From: Streptomyces sp. SID14478
GTDB lineage: Bacteria > Actinomycetota > Actinomycetes > Streptomycetales > Streptomycetaceae
Length of the DNA: 64,000 nucleotides
Direction: 5' to 3'
NCBI RefSeq assembly: GCF_010548525.1
Contig: NZ_JAAGMG010000142.1
Coordinates: 1 to 64,000 of the forward strand
Shown here: piece after piece, positions 35,075-43,271 of the stretch
Layout of the letters: every line of letters starts with the position of its first letter
Numbering within the stretch: the stretch's first letter is position 1
Program-made: the position numbers and the translations under genes
Notes under the pieces: generated by a model
What the model was told of the DNA's origin: nothing
Database searches by the model: none
What the model saw: the letters and a program-made list of their open reading frames with translations, nothing else

Positions 35075-36700
35075 GTGGTGCTCAGGAGTCGCCGGTGCAG
35101 GAGGCCAGCCGTCGCGATCTCGCTCGCCCTTCTCGTGCTGAGCGGGTGCAGCGGCGGAGAAGACGGGGACGGCGAGTCGGCGGCCCCCCAAGCGCCCACC
35201 GTGGTGAAGACGAGTACCGGCACCTTCCGAGGCCTCCACGACGACGGCGTCCGGACCTTCCAGGGCATCCGGTACGCGCAGGCGCCCACCGGGGTGCGCC
35301 GATGGGCGCTGCCTCGCACCGCCACGGCTCCCAAGGGCGTGCAGCAGGCAACGCGCCCGGGTCCGCGTTGCGCTCAGGCTGCCGCGACGCCCGGCGCGTC
35401 GCCGGCCCTGTCCGAGGATTGTCTGAACCTCAACGTCACCGTGCCCGGCCAGGTGCGCAAGGGGGAGAAGCTCCCGGTCATGGTGTGGTGGCACGGCGGC
35501 GGCTACACCAGCGGGGCAGGCTCCGACTATGGTGCCCGGCGGCTGGCGGACAGCCACCACGTGATGGTGGTGACCGCGAACTACCGGTTGGGGGTCTTCG
35601 GCTACCTCGGTCTTCCCGGTCTCGACGGTTCCGGCAACTTCGGCTTCGCCGACCAGTTGGAGAGCCTGCACTGGACGAAGACGAACGCCGAGCACTTCGG
35701 GGGCGATCCCGGCAACATCACCGTATTCGGCCAGTCGGCCGGCGCGATGTCCACGTGTGCCATGCTCACCTCTCCCGCGGCACGTGGCCTTGTCGACAAG
35801 GCGATCGTCATGTCCGGCTCGTGTGCCCTCAGCTGGCCCACCGGGACACTTTTCCCCGGGGCGCCCGCGCAGACGCCGTACTCCACGCTCGCCGCAGACC
35901 AGGCCGCAGGAGTCGCGGCGGCCAAGAAGCTCGGCTGTCACGGCGAGCGCACCACCGCCTGCATGCGCCGCCTGAGCGTCAAGAAGCTCGTCCCCCTGAA
36001 CCAGGAGTTCGCCGACCACCTCGCGTACAACACGCCGCTGCTTCCCAAGAACCCTGCGAAGGCCCTGAGCGAGGGGGACTTCACCAAAGTCCCGCTGATC
36101 TCGGGCGGCACACGTGACGAGGCCCGCTCCTTCGTCGGCGGGGCGCTGAAGGCAGACCCCGACTCCGTGACGGCAAAGACGTACCCGCAACTCCTGCGGT
36201 CGGCGTTCGGCTCCCACGCCCAGGCGGTCAGCCAGGAGTACCCGCTGTCGAAGTTCGATGGGAACGCGGGGCTCGCATGGTCGACGGTCGCAACCGACTC
36301 GGCCTGGGCCTGCCCGACCCTGCGGGGCAATCAGGAACTCGCGCGGCGCACGAAGGTGTTCGCGTACGAGTTCGCCGACCCAGACGCCCCGGACGTGAAC
36401 GGTATCGGCAAGACGGGACTGCCGCAGGCCGCCGCGCATGCGACAGATATGCCTTACCTCTTCGACCTGGGTGGCAAGAACCTCTTGCACGCGGCGCCCC
36501 AGAAGCAGCTGTCCGCGCAGATCATCGCCTCCTGGACGTCCTTCGCCCGCTCCGGAGAGCCCACCGCGCCGGACACTGACTGGAGTGCCCAGCTCGCCTC
36601 GCAGGGCAAGGCCCTGTCCCTCGCGCCCGGCCACGTACGCCCGGTGGATACCGGGAAGGAGCACCACTGCGCGCTGTGGAACAAGGTGACGCCCTCCTGA
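35075..36700 (+). CDS. Type-B carboxylesterase, predicted lipoprotein
   Basis: A 541-residue enzyme. The GTG at 35075 follows TCAGGAGA. The signal peptide ends with LVLSGCSGG, a good lipobox, so the protein should be anchored on the outer membrane face. Type-B esterase blocks are clear: FQGIRYAQAP, EDCLNLNV, WWHGGGYTSGAG (oxyanion hole), ITVFGQSAGA with nucleophile Ser221, GGTRDEA for the acid and probably AAHATDMPYLF for the His. It hydrolyses carboxylic esters outside the cell; substrate unknown. Confidence 0.93.
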   Translation: MVLRSRRCRRPAVAISLALLVLSGCSGGEDGDGESAAPQAPTVVKTSTGTFRGLHDDGVRTFQGIRYAQAPTGVRRWALPRTATAPKGVQQATRPGPRCAQAAATPGASPALSEDCLNLNVTVPGQVRKGEKLPVMVWWHGGGYTSGAGSDYGARRLADSHHVMVVTANYRLGVFGYLGLPGLDGSGNFGFADQLESLHWTKTNAEHFGGDPGNITVFGQSAGAMSTCAMLTSPAARGLVDKAIVMSGSCALSWPTGTLFPGAPAQTPYSTLAADQAAGVAAAKKLGCHGERTTACMRRLSVKKLVPLNQEFADHLAYNTPLLPKNPAKALSEGDFTKVPLISGGTRDEARSFVGGALKADPDSVTAKTYPQLLRSAFGSHAQAVSQEYPLSKFDGNAGLAWSTVATDSAWACPTLRGNQELARRTKVFAYEFADPDAPDVNGIGKTGLPQAAAHATDMPYLFDLGGKNLLHAAPQKQLSAQIIASWTSFARSGEPTAPDTDWSAQLASQGKALSLAPGHVRPVDTGKEHHCALWNKVTPS

Positions 36701-36851
36701 CCACCGCACGTTGAACGAACGCCTCGAAGCACCGCCCTCGTCCATAACGTTCGCCGCGCGCACCGCCGGGCCAGACCGCATGCGCAGATCACCCGGACAG
36801 GCGGCTTGAGTAGGCCAATAACTGTCCTACATGCGCTCTAATCTGCGGTTC

Positions 36852-37433
36852 ATGCAGAAGCACACGGACGGTGTCGAGATCCTTGTCCCCGCGAGTCCGG
36901 CCGAACTGGAGGCGTGGCTCGACGAGCATCACACGGCGCGGACCGCGCTGTGGGTGAAGATCGCCAAGAAGCACACCGGCATCCCGTCGCTCACCTGGGA
37001 CGAGATGGTGGACACGGTGCTGTGCTTCGGCTGGATCGACGGTCTGCGGCGCGGCTTCGACGACACGTACTTCCTCCAGCGCACCACACCGCGGCGCGCC
37101 CGCTCGCCCTGGTCGCAGGTGAACGTCGACAAGGCCGAGGCGCTGATCGCCGCAGGCCGGATGCGTCCCCGCGGCCTCGCCGAGGTCGAGGCAGCGCGGG
37201 CGGACGGCCGCTGGGAGACGGCGTACGCCTCACAGAAGAACGCCACCGCACCGCCGGATCTCGTCGAGGCACTCGACGCGGCCCCGGTGGCGCGGGCGTT
37301 CTACGAGACGCTCGGCAAGTCAGACCAGTTCGCCCTGTACTACCGCCTGGTCACCGCCCGCACCGAGAAGACGCGCCAGGCCCGCCTGGAGCGGATGGTA
37401 GCGGCGATGGCGAGGTCCGAACGGCCAACCTGA
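36852..37433 (+). CDS. YdeI/OmpD-associated family protein
   Basis: 193 residues from ATG 36852 (MQKHTDGVEILVPASPAELEAWLDEHH); an ATG at 36831 in frame adds seven residues and neither has a strong ribosome site. ALWVKIAKKHTGIPSLTWDEMVDTVLCFGWIDG and RRARSPWSQVNVDKAEALIAAGRM are the YdeI/OmdA signature, and the C-terminal FYETLGKSDQFALYYRLVTARTEKTRQARLERMV completes the family. Homologues are linked to bacteriocin protection in enteric bacteria; the role here is unknown. Confidence 0.88.
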   Translation: MQKHTDGVEILVPASPAELEAWLDEHHTARTALWVKIAKKHTGIPSLTWDEMVDTVLCFGWIDGLRRGFDDTYFLQRTTPRRARSPWSQVNVDKAEALIAAGRMRPRGLAEVEAARADGRWETAYASQKNATAPPDLVEALDAAPVARAFYETLGKSDQFALYYRLVTARTEKTRQARLERMVAAMARSERPT

Positions 37434-37519
37434 TCGGCCGCTTGGCCAATGCGCAGAACAACGCAGAACAAAAGGAACTCACTGCAAGAGCCCGGTGTGC
37501 TCAGCCCTGCCCGGCAGGT

Positions 37520-38041
37520 TCAGGCAGCTTCCTCACCTGTTCCGCGGGGCAGCGCTGCAGCGACGCTCAACGCCGCCAGGAGCGGCAGTGCCACCGCGGC
37601 CAGGAACAGCAGTCGGGCCCTCAGCTGATCGGCCAGTGCCCCTCCCAGCAGGATGCCCAACGATCCGCCGCCCGCGCTGAGCGAGGCGAACCACGCAAAC
37701 GCCTTCGTGCGCAATTCCTGTGGCACACCCTCCGCGAGGGTCGTACTGGCCAAGGTGGCAACGGGTGAGGTCGCCAGGCCGGCGACATACCTCAGAGCCA
37801 ATAGCATGCCGCTCACCGTCGGCGCGGAAAGCAAGGCGAACCCAGCCGCAGCACAGACCGAGATGATCACGTACTGCGAGCGGACTCCTCCTCTCCAGGA
37901 GCGAGCAGCAAAGACGAGCCCGCCCGTGACAGACCCCGCTGCCCACAGCGCGAGACAGCGACCCGCAAGGGCGGGGGTCCCGAGCTCAACAGCCCGTGCT
38001 GAAACGCCCACCTCCACCGGTTCGGGTTTCCGCTTGCGCAA
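37520..38041 (-). pseudogene. MFS transporter, C-terminal fragment
   Basis: 173 residues cover only the last five or six transmembrane helices of a major facilitator protein (GRCLALWAAGSVTGGLVFAAR, LLSAPTVSGMLLALRYVAGLATSPVATL, FAWFASLSAGGGSLGILLGGALADQL). A complete MFS protein has 12 helices and about 400 residues. The upstream sequence (38042-38453) contains no recognisable N-terminal half on the same strand, so the gene is truncated. Confidence 0.65.
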
Positions 38042-38453
38042 CGAAGAGCAACCTCGTTCCGTTCGGAGCCGGTACAGGCCAGCATCGTCAGGACACGCAA
38101 CGCTGGGCCGTCAGCCGAAGTCTGCCGCCTGCACTCGCGCGGGGGGTCCAAGTTTCCCAGGATGCTGGAGATGTGAGCAATTTCGACCGGCGAACTCCAC
38201 GGTCGCCACCCAGCCCACAGTGATCGGTGTGCAGGAGCAGTCGGCACAGCTGCCTGATCATTTCGCACAGGCCCCTCGCGCCCGCACGCCCCCAAGTCTC
38301 CTTCTGACACGATCAGTTCGGTCGGGAAACCCGTGCACACGAGGTCGGCGCTCGCCCGGGCGGCCAGATGGAATTTGTCGTAACGATGGTGGGGAACGGG
38401 GCGCCCGGATACTTTGTGCAGGACGCGCCTGCTTCTCATCTGGAGATGCCACT
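38042..38453. other. Intergenic, presumed deletion junction
   Basis: Here the missing half of the MFS gene would be expected, but only patchy open frames are present. No gene is supported; the right end holds the methyltransferase promoter. Confidence 0.4.
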
Positions 38454-39278
38454 GTGACCGCTGCTCCCCCGCCGGCGGCGGGTAACCGCCCGGATCCCGT
38501 CATCGACGTCACCGTTCCGCACTCACCGCGGATCTGGAACTACTGGCTCGGCGGCAAGGACAATTACGAAGTCGACCGTGCGGTCGGGGATCAGTTCGTC
38601 GAGATCTATCCCGACATCGTGCCCATCGCTCGCCATTCCCGGGGATTCCTCAGCCGGGCGGTGACGCACTTGGCGGGAGAGATGGGGATCCGCCAGTTCC
38701 TCGACATCGGGACCGGGCTGCCCACGCTCGACAACACGCACGAGGTCGCCCAGCGCACGGCCCCCGACGCGCACATCGTGTACGTCGACAACGATCCGAT
38801 GGTGCTGACTCATGCCCGCGCCCTACTGACGTCCAGTCCGCAGGGGGCCACCCACTACATCGACTCCGATCTGCGCGACCCGCAGCGGATCGTCGAACGG
38901 GCGAGCGAGCTCCTCGACTTCGAGCGTCCCATCGCCGTGATCCTGCTCAACATCCTCGGGCACGTGGAGGACACCGACGAGGCAGTGTCCATCGTCCGGA
39001 GTCTGGTGGATGCGCTCCCCACGGGGAGTTACCTGGTCACGGCCGACGGGACGAACGTGATCACGGGGGCCGCCTTCGAGAGGGCCATCTCCATCTGGAA
39101 CGAGGTCGGCCGTCCGACCTACCACTTGCGCAGCCCCGAGCAGATCGCCCATTTCCACGAGGGCCTCGAACTGCTCGAACCGGGCGTGGTGTCGTGCTCG
39201 CGCTGGCGTCCGCAGAAGAACCCGTTCGGCGAGCCCGCACTGGTGGACGAGTTCTGCGCGGTCGGACGCAAGTCCTGA
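38454..39278 (+). CDS. SAM-dependent methyltransferase, SAV2177/DUF574 family
   Basis: 274 residues from GTG 38454, with TGGAGATG upstream. PHSPRIWNYWLGGKDNYEVDRAVGDQF is the hallmark start of DUF574, followed by IRQFLDIGTGLPTLDNTHEVAQ (SAM motif I) and HIVYVDNDPMVLTHARALL (motif II). Streptomyces carry many copies, very often beside XRE/DUF397 regulatory cassettes, as here. The methyl acceptor is unknown. It converges on the XRE gene with 22 bases between stops. Confidence 0.92.
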   Translation: MTAAPPPAAGNRPDPVIDVTVPHSPRIWNYWLGGKDNYEVDRAVGDQFVEIYPDIVPIARHSRGFLSRAVTHLAGEMGIRQFLDIGTGLPTLDNTHEVAQRTAPDAHIVYVDNDPMVLTHARALLTSSPQGATHYIDSDLRDPQRIVERASELLDFERPIAVILLNILGHVEDTDEAVSIVRSLVDALPTGSYLVTADGTNVITGAAFERAISIWNEVGRPTYHLRSPEQIAHFHEGLELLEPGVVSCSRWRPQKNPFGEPALVDEFCAVGRKS

Positions 39279-39300
39279 AGTCCTTGCCCGCTCGCGGCCG

Positions 39301-40218
39301 TCAGAGCGCGGAGAGCAGCCGTTCCAGGAAGCGGACGCTGCTCTCCGCGGTCTCGGCCGCCGCACTGACGCGGTCCATGACGAGCAGGTAGTTCTCCACG
39401 TCCGCGCGCTTGTCCAGATACAGGGCGCTGGTGAGCTGTTCCAGGTACACGATGTCGGGCAGGTCCGGCTCGTCGAAACGCAGGATCGTCACCGGGCCAC
39501 CGACCGCCGTGGACGCGCCCGTGTCGAACGGGGCGACCTGCAACGTGACGTTGGGCCGTGCGGACATCTCGATGAGGTGCCGGATCTGGTTCCGCATCAC
39601 CTCCGCGTCGCCCATCGGCCGGCGCAGCGCCGACTCGTCCACCACGAACCAGAGCTTCGGCGCACCAGGTCTGTCTATCAACTGCTGACGCTGGAGCCGC
39701 AGTTCGACCTTGCGGGTGATGTCACGCGTCACGCCCCGGGCCTCACCGAGACTCGTCACCGCCGTCGCGTACTCGGGCGTCTGCAACAGGCCGGGCACGA
39801 ACTGCACCTGGTAGCTGCGGATGACGGAGGCCGCCTCCTCCAGGCCCAGGACGGTCTCCAGCCAGCTGGGCATCACATCGCTGTACTGCTGCCACCATCC
39901 CGGCGTGCCGGCGCGCCGGGCCAACTCAAGGTAACCCTCGCGCTCTTCGGCGTCGACGACGCCGTAAAGGGTGAGCAAGTCCGCGACGTCGCGCTGCTTC
40001 TGCGCCACCCGGCCGAGTTCCATCCGGCTGATCTTCGCGTGTGATCCGCGGATCGCATCACCGGCGGCTTCCCGGGTGACGCCCCTACCCTCGCGCAGAC
40101 GACGTAGCTGGGTACCCAGCACGATGCGCAGCACGGTCGGCCCACCTCGTCGCTGCGCCAACGACTGTCCGACCGAGGGAACTTCTTGTGCCCGAGCGGA
40201 TGTCGCACGGTCCGGCAC
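39301..40218 (-). CDS. XRE-family regulator with DUF5753 (WhiJ-type)
   Basis: A 305-residue protein. The N-terminal HTH is LGTQLRRLREGRGVTREAAGDAIRGSHAKISRMELG; the remainder is the DUF5753 domain (IRSYQVQFVPGLLQTPEYATAV, RQQLIDRPGAPKLWFVVDESALRRPMG, VYLEQLTSALYLD). WhiJ-like regulators act with a small DUF397 protein and sometimes an ATPase to control development and antibiotic genes. The DUF397 gene lies 35 bases upstream on the same strand, and the ATPase gene is divergent beyond it: the full cassette. Confidence 0.93.
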   Translation of the reverse strand: MPDRATSARAQEVPSVGQSLAQRRGGPTVLRIVLGTQLRRLREGRGVTREAAGDAIRGSHAKISRMELGRVAQKQRDVADLLTLYGVVDAEEREGYLELARRAGTPGWWQQYSDVMPSWLETVLGLEEAASVIRSYQVQFVPGLLQTPEYATAVTSLGEARGVTRDITRKVELRLQRQQLIDRPGAPKLWFVVDESALRRPMGDAEVMRNQIRHLIEMSARPNVTLQVAPFDTGASTAVGGPVTILRFDEPDLPDIVYLEQLTSALYLDKRADVENYLLVMDRVSAAAETAESSVRFLERLLSAL

Positions 40219-40253
40219 CGCAATCGCCCCCCGTCATAGGTCGGCTCAGTCTG

Positions 40254-40553
40254 TCATCGGGGCGGTCTGGCTGTACAGGCATCGAGCGAGTCCCTGGGGG
40301 CCGACAGGTCGTCGAACTCCCCGCCCTTGACGCCCGCGATGAAGGCCGCGATTTCGGCTCGGGTGTAGACGAGCGCAGGTCCGGAGGGGAAGCGGGAGTT
40401 TCGCACGGCGACCTGTCCGTCCGGTAGTTCGGCGAGCTCGACGCATTCGCCGTTGGGGTTGCTGCATACGCTCTTGCGCCAGCTGACTCCGGGAATGTTC
40501 ACGGCAGGAGTGCCGTTGTCATATTCCTCACCAAAGTCATGCCGAGAGTGCAT
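40254..40553 (-). CDS. DUF397 protein (WhiJ partner)
   Basis: 99 residues from the ATG at 40553 (MHSRHDFGEEYD). The core VSWRKSVCSNPNGECVELAELPDGQVAVRNSRFPSGPALVYTRAEIAAFIAGVKGGEFD is the DUF397 signature, including the conserved Cys pair and the VRNSR...P-G-P-x-L-x-Y-T block. It is a little longer than the usual 65-80 residues at both ends. DUF397 proteins bind and antagonise the cognate XRE regulator. It precedes the XRE gene in an apparent operon. Confidence 0.93.
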   Translation of the reverse strand: MHSRHDFGEEYDNGTPAVNIPGVSWRKSVCSNPNGECVELAELPDGQVAVRNSRFPSGPALVYTRAEIAAFIAGVKGGEFDDLSAPRDSLDACTARPPR

Positions 40554-40615
40554 TCGAATTCCCCTGACCTCGTCCCGAGCCCACCCACGGAGGAGAGCGG
40601 CGTCACGGGTGCAAG

Positions 40616-40673
40616 TACATCTGCACGTGCATCCGTGCTTACGATTGTACTTGCGGATGCGCTTGCAGATGTA
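40616..40673. promoter_or_regulatory. 20-base inverted repeat between DUF397 and ATPase genes, likely operator
   Basis: Arms 40616-40635 and 40654-40673 agree at 18 of 20 positions (TACATCTGCACGTGCATCCG on the left), separated by 18 bases. A second, overlapping inverted pair GCAAGTACA/TGTACTTGC (40611-40619 and 40645-40653 region) could form an alternative structure. It lies between divergent starts 40553 and 40737, where the WhiJ-type regulator would be expected to bind. Confidence 0.6.
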
Positions 40674-40736
40674 AGGCCGCGCCTTCACCATGGCAATGTG
40701 AACCCGCCAAATCCCCGTCTTGGCACGGGAGTTCAG

Positions 40737-41273
40737 ATGACGGATGCCGCACCCTGGACCGGTGGACTGTTCCTGGGCGACGACGTACTGGCCTACTCCG
40801 CCTGCTGCTTGCTGGTGGACGGCCCCCTATGCAAGGAGACCGCCTGGGACTTCGTCACATCGACACTGAGCTCCTGGCACCTGCCCGAGCTGATCCCGCG
40901 CGTCCGCACGGCCGTCGACGAGCTCGTCGGGAACGCACTGGTCCACGGCAAGCAGCAGTTGTGCCAACAGCCCTTTCCGCACGCCGGGATGGTGAACGTG
41001 CTGCGCGACGGACCCGACGTGGCCTGCGCGGTATTCGATCCGGGCACGGCGACCCCACGTCGGCACCACGGAACCGCCGGACTGGGAATCGTCGAGACCG
41101 TCAGCGACGCCTGGGGCTGGACGGAGCCGGGCCCGCACGGCAAAGCGGTCTGGAGCTACTTCTCGAGCTCCGGCTCCCCCGTGCTGAACGGTCTCATCGT
41201 CGAACGCCTGTCAACGCTCGTGGAGGTCTTCACCGGAAGCGACGACCTGCGGATGATAACGGCCGGTCCGTAA
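40737..41273 (+). CDS. ATP-binding protein, RsbW-like HATPase
   Basis: 178 residues from the ATG at 40737, with CGGGAG upstream. The GHKL N-box is VRTAVDELVGNALVHGKQQ, the G1 region is DVACAVFDPGTATPRRHHGTAGLGIVETVSDAWGW, where AVFDPG replaces the usual VxDxG and GLGIV is the G2 box. Such single-domain ATPases act as anti-sigma kinases or, in WhiJ-type cassettes, as the third component. It is divergent from DUF397 and XRE genes. Confidence 0.88.
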   Translation: MTDAAPWTGGLFLGDDVLAYSACCLLVDGPLCKETAWDFVTSTLSSWHLPELIPRVRTAVDELVGNALVHGKQQLCQQPFPHAGMVNVLRDGPDVACAVFDPGTATPRRHHGTAGLGIVETVSDAWGWTEPGPHGKAVWSYFSSSGSPVLNGLIVERLSTLVEVFTGSDDLRMITAGP

Positions 41274-41285
41274 GGGCGCGCCGCC

Positions 41286-41519
41286 GTGGCGCGAGCCCAC
41301 GCCGACCCGTACCTCACCCACCCTCGCGGACAGCTGATCCAGCCCTGCCCCGAGTTCGAAGACGGCCCGGCAGTCGGCCATCCCGGGCTCGTCCTGCGCG
41401 CCGTACAAGACTCCGTCCCCGACTCGCCCGCCATGGCCGAAGAGAAGGAGCGTGCCGTCGCCCTCGGCAGCGACATGGCCTCGTACGCTGCCCCGGTCAC
41501 CCGCGTGAAGTGCAGCTGA
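41286..41519 (+). CDS. Hypothetical protein, 77 residues
   Basis: A GTG 12 bases after the ATPase stop opens a frame with very strong GC3 bias (most third positions G or C), which is why I keep it. V/M-ARAHADPYLTHPRGQLIQPCPEFEDGPAVGHPGLVLRAVQDSV is not recognised. It may be co-transcribed with the ATPase gene. Confidence 0.4.
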   Translation: MARAHADPYLTHPRGQLIQPCPEFEDGPAVGHPGLVLRAVQDSVPDSPAMAEEKERAVALGSDMASYAAPVTRVKCS

Positions 41520-41936
41520 AAGCTGCCGCCCTGGTCGCGTCATCGCCTTCGAGGATGAAGCCCTCACCGGCCATCCCCGCTCTCCGGCGGCGTGGCTGAT
41601 TCGCAGTTCTTCTCGGACGTCTCGGTAGCGGACGCTCGAATCTCACTCCACCGTGAAGATCATGAATCCGGGCGCCCTGGCCGACCAGCACGACGCGACC
41701 GGCATAGACCAGCTTGCACCGGTTCACGGCCGGCGGTAAGCGAGGGACAGTCATCCGGGCCGTGCGCGGGGGCAGCACTGTCCACATCACTGCCGCGCGC
41801 CACAACTGCCAGGTGTGACACATGTACGAGACTGGCCGACCGGCAATCAGACCGCGCCGGAAACGGGCCCCTCCCGGAAGGGTGGCCCGTCGCAGTCTCT
41901 CCCGCATGAAGATCACGCCTGATCCCAAGGACGGAA
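41520..41936. other. Intergenic, no supported gene
   Basis: No frame with support on either strand; the right end carries the GPP34 ribosome site. Confidence 0.5.
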
Positions 41937-42599
41937 ATGCACCTGTCGCTGCCACAGCGCATGTACCTGCTCTCCTACACCGTGGACAAGGAGAAGTTCG
42001 AGGCGGTCAATCTTCAGGGGCGCGGGCAACTGCTGCGCGCAGCAGCCCTGGCTGAGCTCACCTTCGCAGGGCTGCTCACCACTCAGCAGCAGAAGGTCGT
42101 CCAGTGCGTCGGCGAACCTCCCCTCGATCCGTTCCTGGTTGATGTGTGGCGTGACATTCCCGCACCTGCGGACAAGCCCAAGAATTGGCTGCAATTCGTG
42201 CACAACAAAGCCACCACGTCGGAGGAGCCGGTTCGTGACCAACTCATCGCGGCCGGACTCATCGCGCCCGCAGCAAAACGCAGCTTGCTCTCTCCGCTCG
42301 CGTCCCACCAAGTGACCGTCAATGACCCGCAGCAAGTTCTCGAGCTCCAAGAGACGGCCCGTCGCAGCGTCCTGGGCGGCACTGACCCGGCAACCGTCCC
42401 AGTGGACGAGCTGTCCATGGCGGTGCTGCCCGTCGAGTGCGAAATGGTCAGCGTCTTCAGGTGGAAGGAGACGCGCGAGCACAAGCACGCGTTCAAGGCG
42501 TACGCCGAACAGTTCGACACCCTCGCCCCAGGGCTTCGGAAGGCGTTGCGCGACTCGTTCCTTCTGGTCAGGGGCGTCGGTGGAGGCTGGGGACGCTGA
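41937..42599 (+). CDS. GPP34 (GOLPH3/Vps74-like) family protein
   Basis: 220 residues; the ATG follows AAGGACGGAA. LSLPQRMYLLSYTVDKEKFEAVNLQGRGQLLRAAALAELTFAGLL is the N-terminal GPP34 block, with helix-rich remainder ending in EQFDTLAPGLRKALRDSFLLVRG. Eukaryotic members bind phosphatidylinositol 4-phosphate at the Golgi; the many Streptomyces members are of unknown function, presumably membrane-lipid binding. Single gene. Confidence 0.85.
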   Translation: MHLSLPQRMYLLSYTVDKEKFEAVNLQGRGQLLRAAALAELTFAGLLTTQQQKVVQCVGEPPLDPFLVDVWRDIPAPADKPKNWLQFVHNKATTSEEPVRDQLIAAGLIAPAAKRSLLSPLASHQVTVNDPQQVLELQETARRSVLGGTDPATVPVDELSMAVLPVECEMVSVFRWKETREHKHAFKAYAEQFDTLAPGLRKALRDSFLLVRGVGGGWGR

Positions 42600-42907
42600 G
42601 AGGGCACTGCCGCGCTCGCTGAGTCACGTGAGGACTTCGCCATTGAAAACCTCAGGACGTCACGGGGCATGACATGGTGACGAGTCGACCTTCCTGAGGG
42701 GCGGCCCGACGTACAGGGAGATCGTCGAGCAGCTCTGCAGGAGGGGCACTGCCAGACCGTCGTGGTGACTGAACGTCACCGAATGTGTACTTAAAATTCT
42801 TAGGTGTGGCGAAACGCCACAGAAGTCAATCCGTATGCACGGGCTCGTAGAATCGCGCCAACGCACAGAGGGAATTCAACCGGCACAAGGCGTAGGAACC
42901 TGCCGAG
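42600..42907. other. Intergenic with small hairpin
   Basis: Lower GC than the surroundings. TGTGGCG/AAA/CGCCACA at 42805-42821 is a perfect 7-base hairpin upstream of the small gene at 42908. No gene is supported. Confidence 0.5.
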
Positions 42908-43150
42908 GTGAATTCCCCGTGCGGCACTCGCTATTCGGACGTCGATCCCAACGGAGATGCCATTTTGCAACAGCTTAGCAACACCGGCCTGTCGACGGAG
43001 GGATTTGCGTCCCGGCAACTTCGTCACGCCCAGGACTGGTACTCCAAAAGCAGACGAACGCTGGTAGAGGAAGTTCTGCGTGGCGCAGCCTATAGCGTCG
43101 GCTCCGGCGTCGTGAGTGTCGTCATCGTCTGGATCCAGAGTCGTTTCTGA
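42908..43150 (+). CDS. Small protein with C-terminal hydrophobic segment, 80 residues
   Basis: GTG start at 42908 (V/M-NSPCGTRYSDVDPNGDAILQQLSNTGLS). A polar, helical middle (SRQLRHAQDWYSKSRRTLVEEVLRG) is followed by AAYSVGSGVVSVVIVWIQSRF, a likely membrane or amphipathic end. Base use is less GC-rich than in the neighbours, hinting at recent acquisition. Not recognised. Confidence 0.5.
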   Translation: MNSPCGTRYSDVDPNGDAILQQLSNTGLSTEGFASRQLRHAQDWYSKSRRTLVEEVLRGAAYSVGSGVVSVVIVWIQSRF

Positions 43151-43271
43151 CGGGGACGACGATGAGTAGGAGGACGAGGGTTCGCGAATCAGGGAATCAG
43201 CGCGCGCCGTTGTGGCCGGCTCGTGAGCACTCGGTGCGAGTCGGTAGTCGACGGTGGTGCTCAGATGGGCG

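Noticed and set aside
34898-36781. 627-codon minus-strand frame opposite the carboxylesterase
   Set aside because: Antisense of a gene with complete type-B esterase blocks.
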